Shown here in pieces: positions 31,400 through 39,647 of a DNA stretch of 39,647 bases; positions within the stretch are counted from its first letter, which is position 1; every line of letters begins with the position of its first letter. The DNA comes from Chromera velia. Taxonomy: Eukaryota; Sar; Chromeraceae. The stretch covers positions 1 to 39,647 of the forward strand of contig JAHBMJ010000811.1 of NCBI GenBank assembly GCA_018398765.1, in the 5' to 3' direction. Below the pieces are notes generated by a model that was not told where the DNA came from, did not search any database, and saw only the letters and a list, made by a program, of their open reading frames with translations. The translations under genes were made by a program, and so were the position numbers.

Positions 31400-33938
31400 A
31401 TGAAAGCAGGGGAACTAACAAAATTTTTGTTCGTACCGCTGCTGCTTTGTGCGTGGGAGGGTATCCAGTCGTTCGGTCTCGCTCTTGTAGCGGTCAGTCC
31501 ATGTCCCGACATCTCGTTCCATCTCTTTTCTGGCTTTCTTCAATGGCTCCTCCTGTATGGCTTGAACCCTTTATGCAGAAAAGCAGTCAACTGGAGTGCC
31601 CCTGCTTTACTCCTTACTTCCTCGGAGTCCGCTCGGTTTCCCCTCTCTGCTGCATACATGCAATGCTATCCTGTTTTTCGACGATTTGAAGTGTGTGCAT
31701 GTCCTTTCGGATCCTTCGGCTTACATTCACAGATGTGTGCCCTCCAATCTCATATGCCCCTTATTCTTGCATGGTTCTTCTCCTCGCTTCTTCTTCTCTC
31801 TTATCCCCCTGCTAGCCCCCCTGCCTCTTCCTTGCAGATTTGGACATGGACTAGAGATCTGACATGTAATTTTCTGTGGTGGAGCGTTGGTCGGGCGCTC
31901 TGGCGGTGGATTCTTCTTACCCGGGACTTTTACAGAGAGACACTCTTCTTTGGTGTCTATGTAGCAATCTGTCGACTGTCCAGGGGTGAGATCGGGCACG
32001 CTGAAGAGCAACCAAATGCAGAGGAGGAGGGTGGAGACATTCTAGGAGAGGCTGCGGCAGCGGAGCAACTGCAGCAAGCTGTGGCAGGGGCCATTCCCGC
32101 TTTCGGAGTCGTCATGATGATCCATATGGCTCACGATATGGCGAGTCGACTCAGCAATTCCATTCCCTTTGGCGTGATAAGTCCAGCAAAGATAAAAGCT
32201 GCAATCGATGCTTTTCTTGATGGAAACACCGACATTGAGGGTAGAGACGGAGAGCTGGGAGATGATGACGAAGACCAAGAAGAGGGCAGTGAAGACGGAG
32301 AGGGGACTGAGGAAGAGCCGACATTCCTAGGTGTCCCGATTGATTCCCTCTGGGTTAGAATTACCAAGCGTGTCTGGGGATTGCTCCTCTGTGTGGTGCT
32401 TCTCTACTTTGGACTCCATCTAATCGTAAGTCCTTTGCTTGCTATGATTGCAGAAAAGTCACTTTATTTGACTTCGTATGTCTTGATTATGCACGTTGTT
32501 GACCCTTATTTTCCCTTCTGGAAAGTGCATGCTTCCGCCTGATTGCTCAATGTAACAGTTGTCATTGGGACATCTGTTTATAGGCTTCTGGCGTCCATTC
32601 GTTGACGTGCCGGTCGGTGCCGGTCTGTCTGACTTTCCTCCCTTCTCGTCCTTTCATGCGCGAGCGATTCCCTTTCACACTTTTGCTGTTGGCATTTTGT
32701 TTTTCCTCCTGCCAGTCATACTTGATCCTCCTCTTTTTCCCTGTCTGTCGGTAGCTGTGCGTCACTCTGTCTTTCTGTCTTTCCAGCTATCTGTCTGTCT
32801 GTCTGTCTATCGATTGAAAAGAAAGAAGAAAGAAACGAAGAATGGGCACCATATAGTCTGCTTTTGTCTCTGTGAGTCTCTTTCAATCCTTTGTCTGTCC
32901 TCGACTTCTTCATGCCGTTGCATGCATTGTTGATCATGCATTGTTGTTCTACACATGTGCAGGTATGCCCTGTATGGGGGAGGATGAGAGACCTCCGTGT
33001 CGTGCATAAGGGGAGGTTTGTTGACAGAGTCTCTATCATCTTCCAGGGGGTCCACGACAACCTGAACCTTGATACCGAGGAGTCATTGAAGAGTGAAATC
33101 GCCAACTACGTGGCGAAGGCGGTAGTAGCTCCCTTGGTCGAAGAGAAACATGCAAGCGCAATCATTGCAACTGAGTGTCTCCATCGTCTACATAAGTTCA
33201 CCAGTCTTTTCCTCGCACGTCGACACCTTGTCTTCATTTCTTTGGTTATTTTCGGTTATTTTTCTTTTGGTATTGCAATCAAATTTTGGTATGCTTTCTC
33301 TGTCTGTATCTGCCTGCCTGACAATATCGTGCGGCTGACTGGTAGTGCCTCTTACATGAGTGGCGGCATGCAGGTTAGCTTGTGGAAAAAGAAGAAGCCA
33401 AAGCAGAGAAAAAGAGTCCTGAGGAGTCACAGGTTGAGGGTTCAACGGCTGAGGAGGGAGTGTGTCCCTCCTTGGATTTTCTGCTGAACGAACTTGCCCC
33501 CCTCCCACACCGCAGAGTCTTCCAATGCGACGCCCAGACAGGACACGATGAAGAAGAGCTAGAAGAGGTCCGGAACCAACAACTCATTTTCCGTTCATTG
33601 ATTGATTGATTGATTGATTGATTAACTGAACGATTGGTTGGTTGGTTGGTTGGTTGGTTGATTGATTGATTCAATAAATGAATGAATGAATGAATGAATG
33701 AGTGAATGATTGATTGATTGATTGGTTGGTTGATTGATTGATTGATTGATTCAATGAATGAATGAATGAATGAATGAGTGAATGATTGATTGATTGATTG
33801 GTTGGTTGTTTAGTTGATTGATTGATTGATTGATTGATTGATGGATGGATGGATGGATGGATGGATGCATGCATACATGCATGGATTGATTGATTGTCTG
33901 ATTGGTTGGTTGATAGATTGATAGATTGATTGATTGGC

Positions 33939-33976
<38 letters not shown>

Positions 33977-34320
33977 ATTGATTGATTGGTTGGTTGGTTG
34001 GTTGGTTAGCATGACGTCTGCATGCATGTGCGGAAATGCAATCGTTAATAGCAACGAGTGAGGGTGTGTGAAGATGCCTGGTGAGAGAACAAAGACACAT
34101 TGGTGGGGAGACATACAAAAGGAACCGACTCTCGGTACAGGACTTGTGCAGTCCTTCCTTTGCTTAATTAATGTGCATTTCTTGGGTATCGGTCACTGTG
34201 AGAAAAGTGTACGTACGTCGCGAAAGATACATGCATCTATGGAGACGCGGTCTTCATCTCTGCCCAACCACCATTTTCTCGAGCTCTTTCTCTTTCTTTT
34301 TCTCTTTCTCTTCCTCTCTT

Positions 34321-34363
<43 letters not shown>

Positions 34364-34364
34364 G

Positions 34365-34405
<41 letters not shown>

Positions 34406-35541
34406 CACAGAGCGAGAGAGAGAGAGAGAGAAAGCTCGACACACATACAGACACCTAGACACACGCACACACTAACACAGTCTAACACACACACGCGCGC
34501 GCGCGCAGGCAGACCGGGAGACAGAGCACAGAAAGAGGGGGAGCTGGGAGAGCGACGAGAACGGGACGGGAGGAGCATCTAAGATTTCTATGCATAAGTG
34601 CGTGTAAGTGTCTCTTCTGTGTCTGGCGCTTTCTTGAAGTTGTATGTGTTGCATGCATGCGTTAAGAAAGGTGTCATTAATTGTGTGGATTTCTGTATCA
34701 CTCTATTTCTGTGCATGCATTTGTGCATATTAGAATTTCTCTTTCCCTCTTCTGCATATACATCCATGCAGATGTTTATGGCGGTGATGAAAGAGCGACG
34801 CGCATCGGCGAAACAGAAGAAAGACCTGCAGGCGAGAGAGAGGCGTTTCGCTCTGCAACAAGAAAAGGAGGCACAATGGGAAAGGGAATTTCTAGGGCTT
34901 GTCGTCTCCGTGATTGGCAGCCGTATTTCTGATTGGATTTTGAGCTGTACCGTCGTTGTTTTCTGCGCTTCTCTTCTTTTGCCGTATGTGGAGAAGCTCT
35001 TGCGGGGATTGTTCTTCCATCGCTGCTTGCGCCACTACCAACAGGCTCCTCCTGCCAATGCCGCAGGTGGTGCTCATGCCCCCCATCGGCTGAAAGGTTC
35101 GCAGGTGGCATATGCATTCGTTTCATTTATCGAATGGAGCAGGCTCTATTCGGCAGATGCTGGGGAGTTTGAGTTTGTTGTCATGAACAACAAGGTCTAT
35201 GTACGAGCTCGTTGCTTTTCTTTTCTGTCTGTTTGCCTCTACACTCTACCTATGGTTGTACTCCCTTATCGTCTCGTCAGGATGGCTTGGGCACACAGGA
35301 GAGTTCTAACATAGAGAGGGTTCTGGAAGGTGCTCAGCGCAGCAGCCAAGGCTGCCAGGGCCTCTGAAGGAAGCTTTGACCCTCCTGTTGATATGCGCGG
35401 GGGCAGGACCACCCGTCTCACCCGAAAACTGAGCGACATACTGCAAAGATGGAACCGCAACGGCCACCAGTCTTTCCCTGGTGTGTCACAGAACAAGCAG
35501 GTGTTTGTGGCCAACAACGGTCGAGTGTTCGTTTACGATTG
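31400..35541 (+). CDS. Multi-pass membrane protein of unknown function, about 8 exons
   Basis: Proposed exons, all phase 0: 31400-31492, 31579-31626, 31838-32425, 32584-32622 (weak), 32963 to about 33195-33230 (end unclear), 33379-33567, 34772-35200, and about 35330-35541 (acceptor unclear). Exon 1 is a signal peptide or anchor (LTKFLFVPLLLCAWEGIQS) followed by Phe. Exon 3 has hydrophobic segments around FLWWSVGRALWRWILL, AIPAFGVVMMIHM and WGLLLCVVLLYFGLHLI, with an acidic DDDEDQEEGSEDGEG loop. Exon 5 encodes a compact soluble-looking segment (VVHKGRFVDRVSIIFQGVHD). Exon 6 is Glu-rich. Exon 7 starts with a Lys/Arg/Gln coiled coil and has a membrane pair (LVVSVIGSRISDWILSCTVV). The last exon is basic and ends VFVYD. 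I do not recognise the family. A plastid-envelope or other endomembrane location is inferred from the leader only. The 3' part could be a separate gene. Confidence 0.55.
33597..34010 (+). repeat. (TTGA/TTGG/ATGA/ATGG)n tetranucleotide array in intron 6
   Basis: Over 400 bases of TTGA units with blocks of TTGG, ATGA and ATGG. It is organised as two larger near-repeats (about 33660-33745 and 33740-33830), each going TTCAATRAATGAATG to TTGGTTGG. The minus strand is open as Asn/Gln/Ser-rich frames, which are artefacts. Confidence 0.9.
34275..34510 (+). repeat. (CT)n-(AC)n-(GA)n compound microsatellite in intron 6
   Basis: CTTT/CT runs (34275-34360), (AC)n (34370-34402), (GA)n (34410-34432), then degenerate CACA and GCGCGCGC (34495-34506). 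The CT and GA arms can pair with one another around the AC spacer. Confidence 0.9.
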
Positions 35542-36133
35542 AACGACGGTTTGACTGAATCACCAAGTTGTCATGATGGATTGATTCAGTTCGTAATTCA
35601 GGAAACATGATCCAATTTTTCTCTAAGCATGTGATAACTCTGGCATAAATACAGACTGCATACAAGAAATGTTTCCCAAAATTGAATGGGAAAGTGTACG
35701 CAATCACGAAAAAGATGAAGGAGAACAAGAGCATGTCGAAGCCGGTCGAGGTATGAGCGGGGTCACGGACGGCAACTGAGCACCCCTTGCATGCCTATAT
35801 CCTAATGGATTCACAGGACTGCAGAAATCAGGTCATCCTTCGGGGGGTGGGACAAGAAAAAGATGGCTAGCCCTGACCATGCACAGGCTCTCGTTTTTCT
35901 GGACTTGATCAATCTTCGACCGCCGATCCTCACATTGGCAAACCGTGTGCAAGAAGAAGCGGGAACGATGCACGACCTTGCTCGATACACTCGCTCACAG
36001 GCACACGCAGTCATGACTCATTAAGGGTCACTCACTCACCTGGACACGAACGTGCGTGCACACGCACATTCACATTCAACATTGATTCATTCAGCGATTC
36101 AGCCTTTCCTCCTCTTCCATCCACCTCCAGCAG

Positions 36134-36170
<37 letters not shown>

Positions 36171-36905
36171 AAGAAAGAAAGAAAGAAAGAAAAGGGAGTA
36201 AACAAATACAGAAAATAGGTAAATAAAGAGAGAAAGAAAGATACAAACCAGCTGCAAAACTTAGAGAAGCCCCCAAACTACATAAACGTTCTGCGGAAAC
36301 AGTAAGAAAATGCTCAACTGCTCAACCACAAAGAATAAATCTTGACCCTTGCTCACTCACACGCACAAGTTTCTTCAAACACATACACGTACACATTCAT
36401 ACACACACACACACACACACACAGAGAGAGAGAGGGAGAGAGAGAGAGAGAGAGAGAGGGGTCTACACTCAGTGAGGCAATACAACCACACGCGCGCATC
36501 CTTAATCTAGACCCATGCGTACTTGTACTCGCTGAGTGCCCGTACGAATTCACTGACCACGCTGACCGTCACCATATAGACACGCATTCTTTCATTGATT
36601 CACGAAGTATCCTCGATCACTCTCACCTGCATGTAGTCATCGACTCAATAGATTCTCACGTATCTGCTCCTCCCCTCTTTCTCGCTTCGCTTTTCCTTCC
36701 TCTATGCCTCTGCCTATGTTTTTCTTCATGTACCTGTTCTCGAGGCGGCGTTTGGCCAAGAACTCGAGATTTTCACGATACACCTGTAGGCAAGTGTCTT
36801 ACCTTCAGGGGCAAGGTGTGGTTTGTTTCGTAAGCAGAACTGTAGGCAGAAAGGTAAACACTCTCCTGGAAGCCCGCTTGAAAGTAGGATCTGTAGCTTT
36901 GCGCA
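35542..36905. other. Intergenic, microsatellite-rich
   Basis: Holds a (CA)n-(GA)n-(GAAA)n compound tract at about 36133-36192, and (AC)n-(GA)n at about 36402-36460. A run of CACTCAC/CACGCAC-type sequence spans 35990-36090 and 36340-36400. 35810-36020 has an open frame on both strands without recognisable domain; it might be a further 3' exon of the membrane-protein gene, but I could not support that. Confidence 0.4.
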
Positions 36906-37031
36906 ATGAGTGGACAGTGGGACGACGGGTTGGGAGCACTGCCGGCCATTCCGGTGGACAGGGAGGCAGCTCTCCGGATGTGTGGGCAGGCAGGTTCCGC
37001 GTAAGGAAGGAGAAAGGCAGTTGTGGTGGAG

Positions 37032-38483
37032 ATGAGGGACGGAGAGAACATGCAGGCGGCGCTGGAGAGGGCAAGGGCAGGGTTGGCGGCACAAGTGATA
37101 GACGTGTACGACTTCCAGGGAGGAGGTGGTGCAAAGAGCCTGCTCCTGCAGGCGATACCCGAGAACCAGATGAAGCAGATCGAGGCCGTAAATAAGAACT
37201 CCTGTCTACACAAGTTTACGTGCATGGTGGCGAGGTCCGTCGATGCGAACAAGCTCTGGCACCCGTCCTTTCAGTTCAAACTGGACGGGAGGACCCCAAA
37301 TCCGGCATACTCGCCCGGACTAGCATTCGTCAGGGAGGCGACGATATCCGGGGCTCACTTCAGGTGTGACTTCCTCGATATCCCCTTGAAGGGGCCCTTC
37401 AGGGCTTTGAAGAAGGAGATGTACCCGGCAGGAGGGGTGGGGCAGAAGGAGTTCGAAGGAGCGGTGGAGGCAATGGTGAATGAGATTGGTGGGAAGTACA
37501 TCAGCTTCCATAGGCTGGTGGACTTCATTTTCATGATGCTCCCTAGTGGGGAGTCGGGGGAGAGGATGATTAGGGGAATAGTGAAGGCCTGCAGGGCTTT
37601 GTCTCCGCTGCAGTTCACAAATCATGTGACTGCATTAGCGAGACAGTGGGAGCTTCGGGCCCAGGGGACGGGGTCGGGTGGGCTGCCGAGAGGCCTGACA
37701 CCGACAGCTCCGCTCGGGGGGGGTGCAGAGATGGGCATGGGCGGGAGTACAAGTGTAAGTCTGAATCGGGGGAGTCACACAGACGTGAGGAAGGGCAGTT
37801 CAACAACGATAGCCGCAGTAGCAGCAGCAGGAGGGGGGCGAAGCCATCTGGTTCCCCCACCAGCAGGTCCTCAGGTGCCTATCGTGATCGTGGGGGAGGA
37901 CGTGGCCCAGCCGGGCGCAGATCAAGACATGCCACAGGCAATGGGGGGGGGGAGTATCACGGGGTCGGACGGATTTGCGGCAGCTGCCGCCGCGCCTGGG
38001 GCGAGACCCCTGTCTGCTAAGAGGAGGAGAGAACAAGCGGATGAAGGGGATGGGGGAGTGAGTGGGGGGGGGAATGGAGGGGGAGCGGTGGATGTGAAGA
38101 GCAGAGGGACTGGAGGGGACAGATCAGGGTTTGTCTCCCCAGTGAATATGACACCTAGGCATGTCGAACAGCCTGGGAATATACTTCGGGGCTTAGGCCT
38201 TGAACCCCCGGGGAGAGGATCCGGTGACAGGATCTCCTTTGGCAATCTGCTGAAGGAGGCACCGGTGTTCAGGGATAGGGAGATGCAAGCAGTCGTCGAG
38301 TCGTCGAAGCTGATAAAAATCGGCATCGAGGGGGTAGAAGAGAGTGTGGCGAGGAGGGATCTGGTACAGTTCCTTACTGACTGCGGGGTGGGCAACATTC
38401 CAGATGATGCGGACATCCAGGCCCTCGTGTTCGGGGTAGCGTTAGCCCTATGGAAAGGAAAGGGCGGCCAGGGCGGTGCTTGA
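37032..38483 (+). CDS. ORF1 of a retroelement-like unit (Gag/ORF1p candidate)
   Basis: 483 residues from ATG 37032; the frame is open from 37005. The N-terminal half is a compact domain (AAQVIDVYDFQ, NSCLHKFTCMVARSVD, LWHPSFQFKLDG, then a helical stretch to QWELRAQG). The middle is Gly/Ala/Ser/Pro low-complexity with AKRRREQ, a likely nuclear localisation or nucleic-acid-binding patch. The C-terminal 80 residues form another folded-looking segment (ISFGNLLKEAP... LVQFLTDCGVGNIPDDAD). I recognise no family and see no zinc knuckle. Upstream, a 32-codon frame (36906-37004) with a good N-terminus lies in the same phase and is cut off by TAA. Downstream, the TGA is followed by an open same-frame region with a GIY-YIG nuclease signature. 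The layout suggests a structural protein upstream of a polyprotein. Confidence 0.6.
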   Translation: MRDGENMQAALERARAGLAAQVIDVYDFQGGGGAKSLLLQAIPENQMKQIEAVNKNSCLHKFTCMVARSVDANKLWHPSFQFKLDGRTPNPAYSPGLAFVREATISGAHFRCDFLDIPLKGPFRALKKEMYPAGGVGQKEFEGAVEAMVNEIGGKYISFHRLVDFIFMMLPSGESGERMIRGIVKACRALSPLQFTNHVTALARQWELRAQGTGSGGLPRGLTPTAPLGGGAEMGMGGSTSVSLNRGSHTDVRKGSSTTIAAVAAAGGGRSHLVPPPAGPQVPIVIVGEDVAQPGADQDMPQAMGGGSITGSDGFAAAAAAPGARPLSAKRRREQADEGDGGVSGGGNGGGAVDVKSRGTGGDRSGFVSPVNMTPRHVEQPGNILRGLGLEPPGRGSGDRISFGNLLKEAPVFRDREMQAVVESSKLIKIGIEGVEESVARRDLVQFLTDCGVGNIPDDADIQALVFGVALALWKGKGGQGGA

Positions 38484-39647
38484 CTGGAGGATCGGGGTAC
38501 GATCTCGGAGCGACCTAATCAAGTAAGCTTTGATATATCGTTCTCCACAAAAGGGATTAATTCATTTATCAACTGGTTGGAAAAGAAAATTGACTCTGTG
38601 CGTGATCGGTTATTGGCTAATAGAGGAGTGAGGGGTTTGGAGAGAAACGCTGTGACTGAGAGATGCAGGGAGGAAGTATCCGAACGTATGTTAGCGATGG
38701 CAGGATTGAGGATGTTTCTTACTTGTGCCGGGGAACACGAAATGCAATCTTGTCCCGTGTGTGGGTCGCGAGTCTGTGACTGCGATTGTGCACTCTCCGT
38801 CTCGTTGCATATGCATGCTTCGGTTCCGCCATCATACTCACTCACTATTTCCCCCCCGTCTCCACGTAAGAAGGAGGACCCTGCTGCAAGGGAACGCACA
38901 GTCTTTAGGGCAGGGGTGAAAAAGAGAGTATTGCGTCGGCTCTTGCTTTTGCATTGCATGACAGCGGATCTTTTTCTTGAGCTGTCGGATTCAAAGTTTT
39001 CTGTCTTTTTGAGGGGCGTCAAGAGGGGCTGCAGGCAGCACTGGGATCATGCAGACTTCACGGCAAGGAAAGTCATCTATATGGTTTGGTCTCCATGGGT
39101 ACGTAGGTTTTATTTGGGGAGTACGGTGGGCTTTGTGATGGATAGGTTCATTCAGCATCTTTATGTGGCAGGAAGGGGGGTGGGGGGTAGGGTTAGTGGA
39201 AAAAGGAACGCGTCTGGAAGGGGGTATGCACATCGATTCTACTCAACTCTCTCTGCAAATAACGGGAGGCATGGATTGTTTGTGGTTACGCCACTGGTCG
39301 TTGTTGCAGGGTCCCAGATGGAATTGCGAGATGCGGAGATGGCCTGCATTCGATCGTACATGCCGAAGTGGAATACGGTGGGAGTGAGAAGGAGAGTGAA
39401 AGGCGACTTTGGCTGGAGGTTCAAATCTGACTGCATGGACAGAGAGGTGACAGGGGGGGTTGGGGGGGATGGGGCTTTGAGGAGGTCGGAAAGGTTGGCT
39501 TCCGGACGTAGAGGTGTTTCGATCTGCTCGGACAAGCTGTCGGAATTCCTTGCGGTTAGGAGGAGGATTACGGTGGCGATGGTGAGCCGAGGAGGGACTG
39601 CGTTCTCCCGTGCTGCTTGTTTGTCTGCTGTGGGGGGGTTTGGGGGT
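38484..39647 (+). CDS. Same-frame ORF2 with GIY-YIG endonuclease signature, partial
   Basis: After the TGA of ORF1 the same frame stays open for 388 codons to the window edge. It starts with a charged helical region and CPVCGSRVCDCDC, a possible metal-binding cluster. The nuclease signature is KVIYMVWSP (39069-39095), then RFYLGST (39105-39125), DRFIQHLY with Arg at 39144 and His at 39156, Glu in DAEMACI (39336-39338), and PKWN ending with Asn 39372-39374. These match, in order and spacing, the GIY...YIG...R...H...E...N scheme of the GIY-YIG superfamily, with the leading Gly replaced by Val. A basic segment and an S/G/R-rich region follow. GIY-YIG nucleases are the endonucleases of Penelope-like retroelements, and N-terminal versions are known from algae and protists. 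No RT is visible because the window ends. A homing-type or stand-alone nuclease is the alternative. Confidence 0.65.
   Translation, partial: MEDRGTISERPNQVSFDISFSTKGINSFINWLEKKIDSVRDRLLANRGVRGLERNAVTERCREEVSERMLAMAGLRMFLTCAGEHEMQSCPVCGSRVCDCDCALSVSLHMHASVPPSYSLTISPPSPRKKEDPAARERTVFRAGVKKRVLRRLLLLHCMTADLFLELSDSKFSVFLRGVKRGCRQHWDHADFTARKVIYMVWSPWVRRFYLGSTVGFVMDRFIQHLYVAGRGVGGRVSGKRNASGRGYAHRFYSTLSANNGRHGLFVVTPLVVVAGSQMELRDAEMACIRSYMPKWNTVGVRRRVKGDFGWRFKSDCMDREVTGGVGGDGALRRSERLASGRRGVSICSDKLSEFLAVRRRITVAMVSRGGTAFSRAACLSAVGGFGG

Noticed and set aside
33597-34010. CRISPR-like or minisatellite array
   Set aside because: Simple tetranucleotide repeats without unique spacers, in a eukaryotic intron.
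33671-34118. Long Asn/Gln/Ser/Ile-rich minus-strand frames
   Set aside because: They are the translation of TTGA-type tetranucleotide repeats inside an intron.
37002-37021. A 20-nt intron (GTAAGG...GGCAG) in ORF1
   Set aside because: Removing it shifts the frame away from ORF1, and the length is below that of ordinary introns.
38481-38483. TGA as a reassigned sense codon throughout this genome
   Set aside because: The CS-domain gene and other frames here end naturally at TGA, so a general reassignment is not supported.
1-39647. Bacterial, viral or organellar origin of the window
   Set aside because: Multiple frame-consistent GT-AG introns, LINE and LTR remains and dense microsatellites indicate nuclear eukaryotic DNA.

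Overview
This is nuclear DNA of a eukaryote. It has spliceosomal introns, many microsatellites, GCATGC-rich spacers and several layers of transposable elements. Three multi-exon genes and one intronless gene begin with a signal peptide. In three of the four, the predicted cleavage site is followed by Phe (VSS|F, AYA|F, IQS|F), which is how nucleus-encoded proteins enter plastids of secondary red-algal origin. That points to an alga with a complex plastid. A chromerid such as Chromera is my best guess, but this is inference and was not tested by any search.

Layout. 1-8760 is a transposon graveyard. It holds two LINE 3' ends (567-1113 and 8240-8757) around a three-copy array of long direct repeats (2307-8199). 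The two spacers of that array carry decayed Gag-like genes, and one copy is split by a 1,771-bp DNA transposon (3616-5386). 8760-11100 is AT-rich or hairpin-rich and has no recognisable gene. 11100-12110 (-) is an intronless secreted nuclease/phosphatase of the EEP superfamily. 13105-16711 is a minus-strand LTR-bounded element without recognisable pol. A 1,258-bp hAT-like element with an 8-bp target duplication sits inside its 3' LTR.

18494-24371 (+) is an 11-exon gene I could join in frame into a 502-residue protein with a CS (p23/NudC-like) domain. 24574-26153 is a 5'-truncated LINE with an RT YADD motif, and an opposing LINE 3' end lies at 26297-26365. 26853-30610 (-) is a two-exon gene for a 1,079-residue secreted or plastid-targeted protein that looks like a degenerate protein kinase. 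It is head-to-head with 31400-35541 (+), a multi-exon, multi-pass membrane protein of unknown function. 36906-39647 (+) is a retroelement-like unit: a long ORF1, one in-frame UGA, then a same-frame open reading region that runs off the window and contains a GIY-YIG endonuclease signature. This is the best candidate for something new.

The 5' splice sites forced by the reading frames are unusual. Most begin GTC rather than GTA or GTG, yet nearly all keep G at +5. Introns carry huge microsatellites, mostly pyrimidine-rich on the sense strand. The host genes do not form an operon-like unit, and the rest of the window is mobile or spacer DNA.
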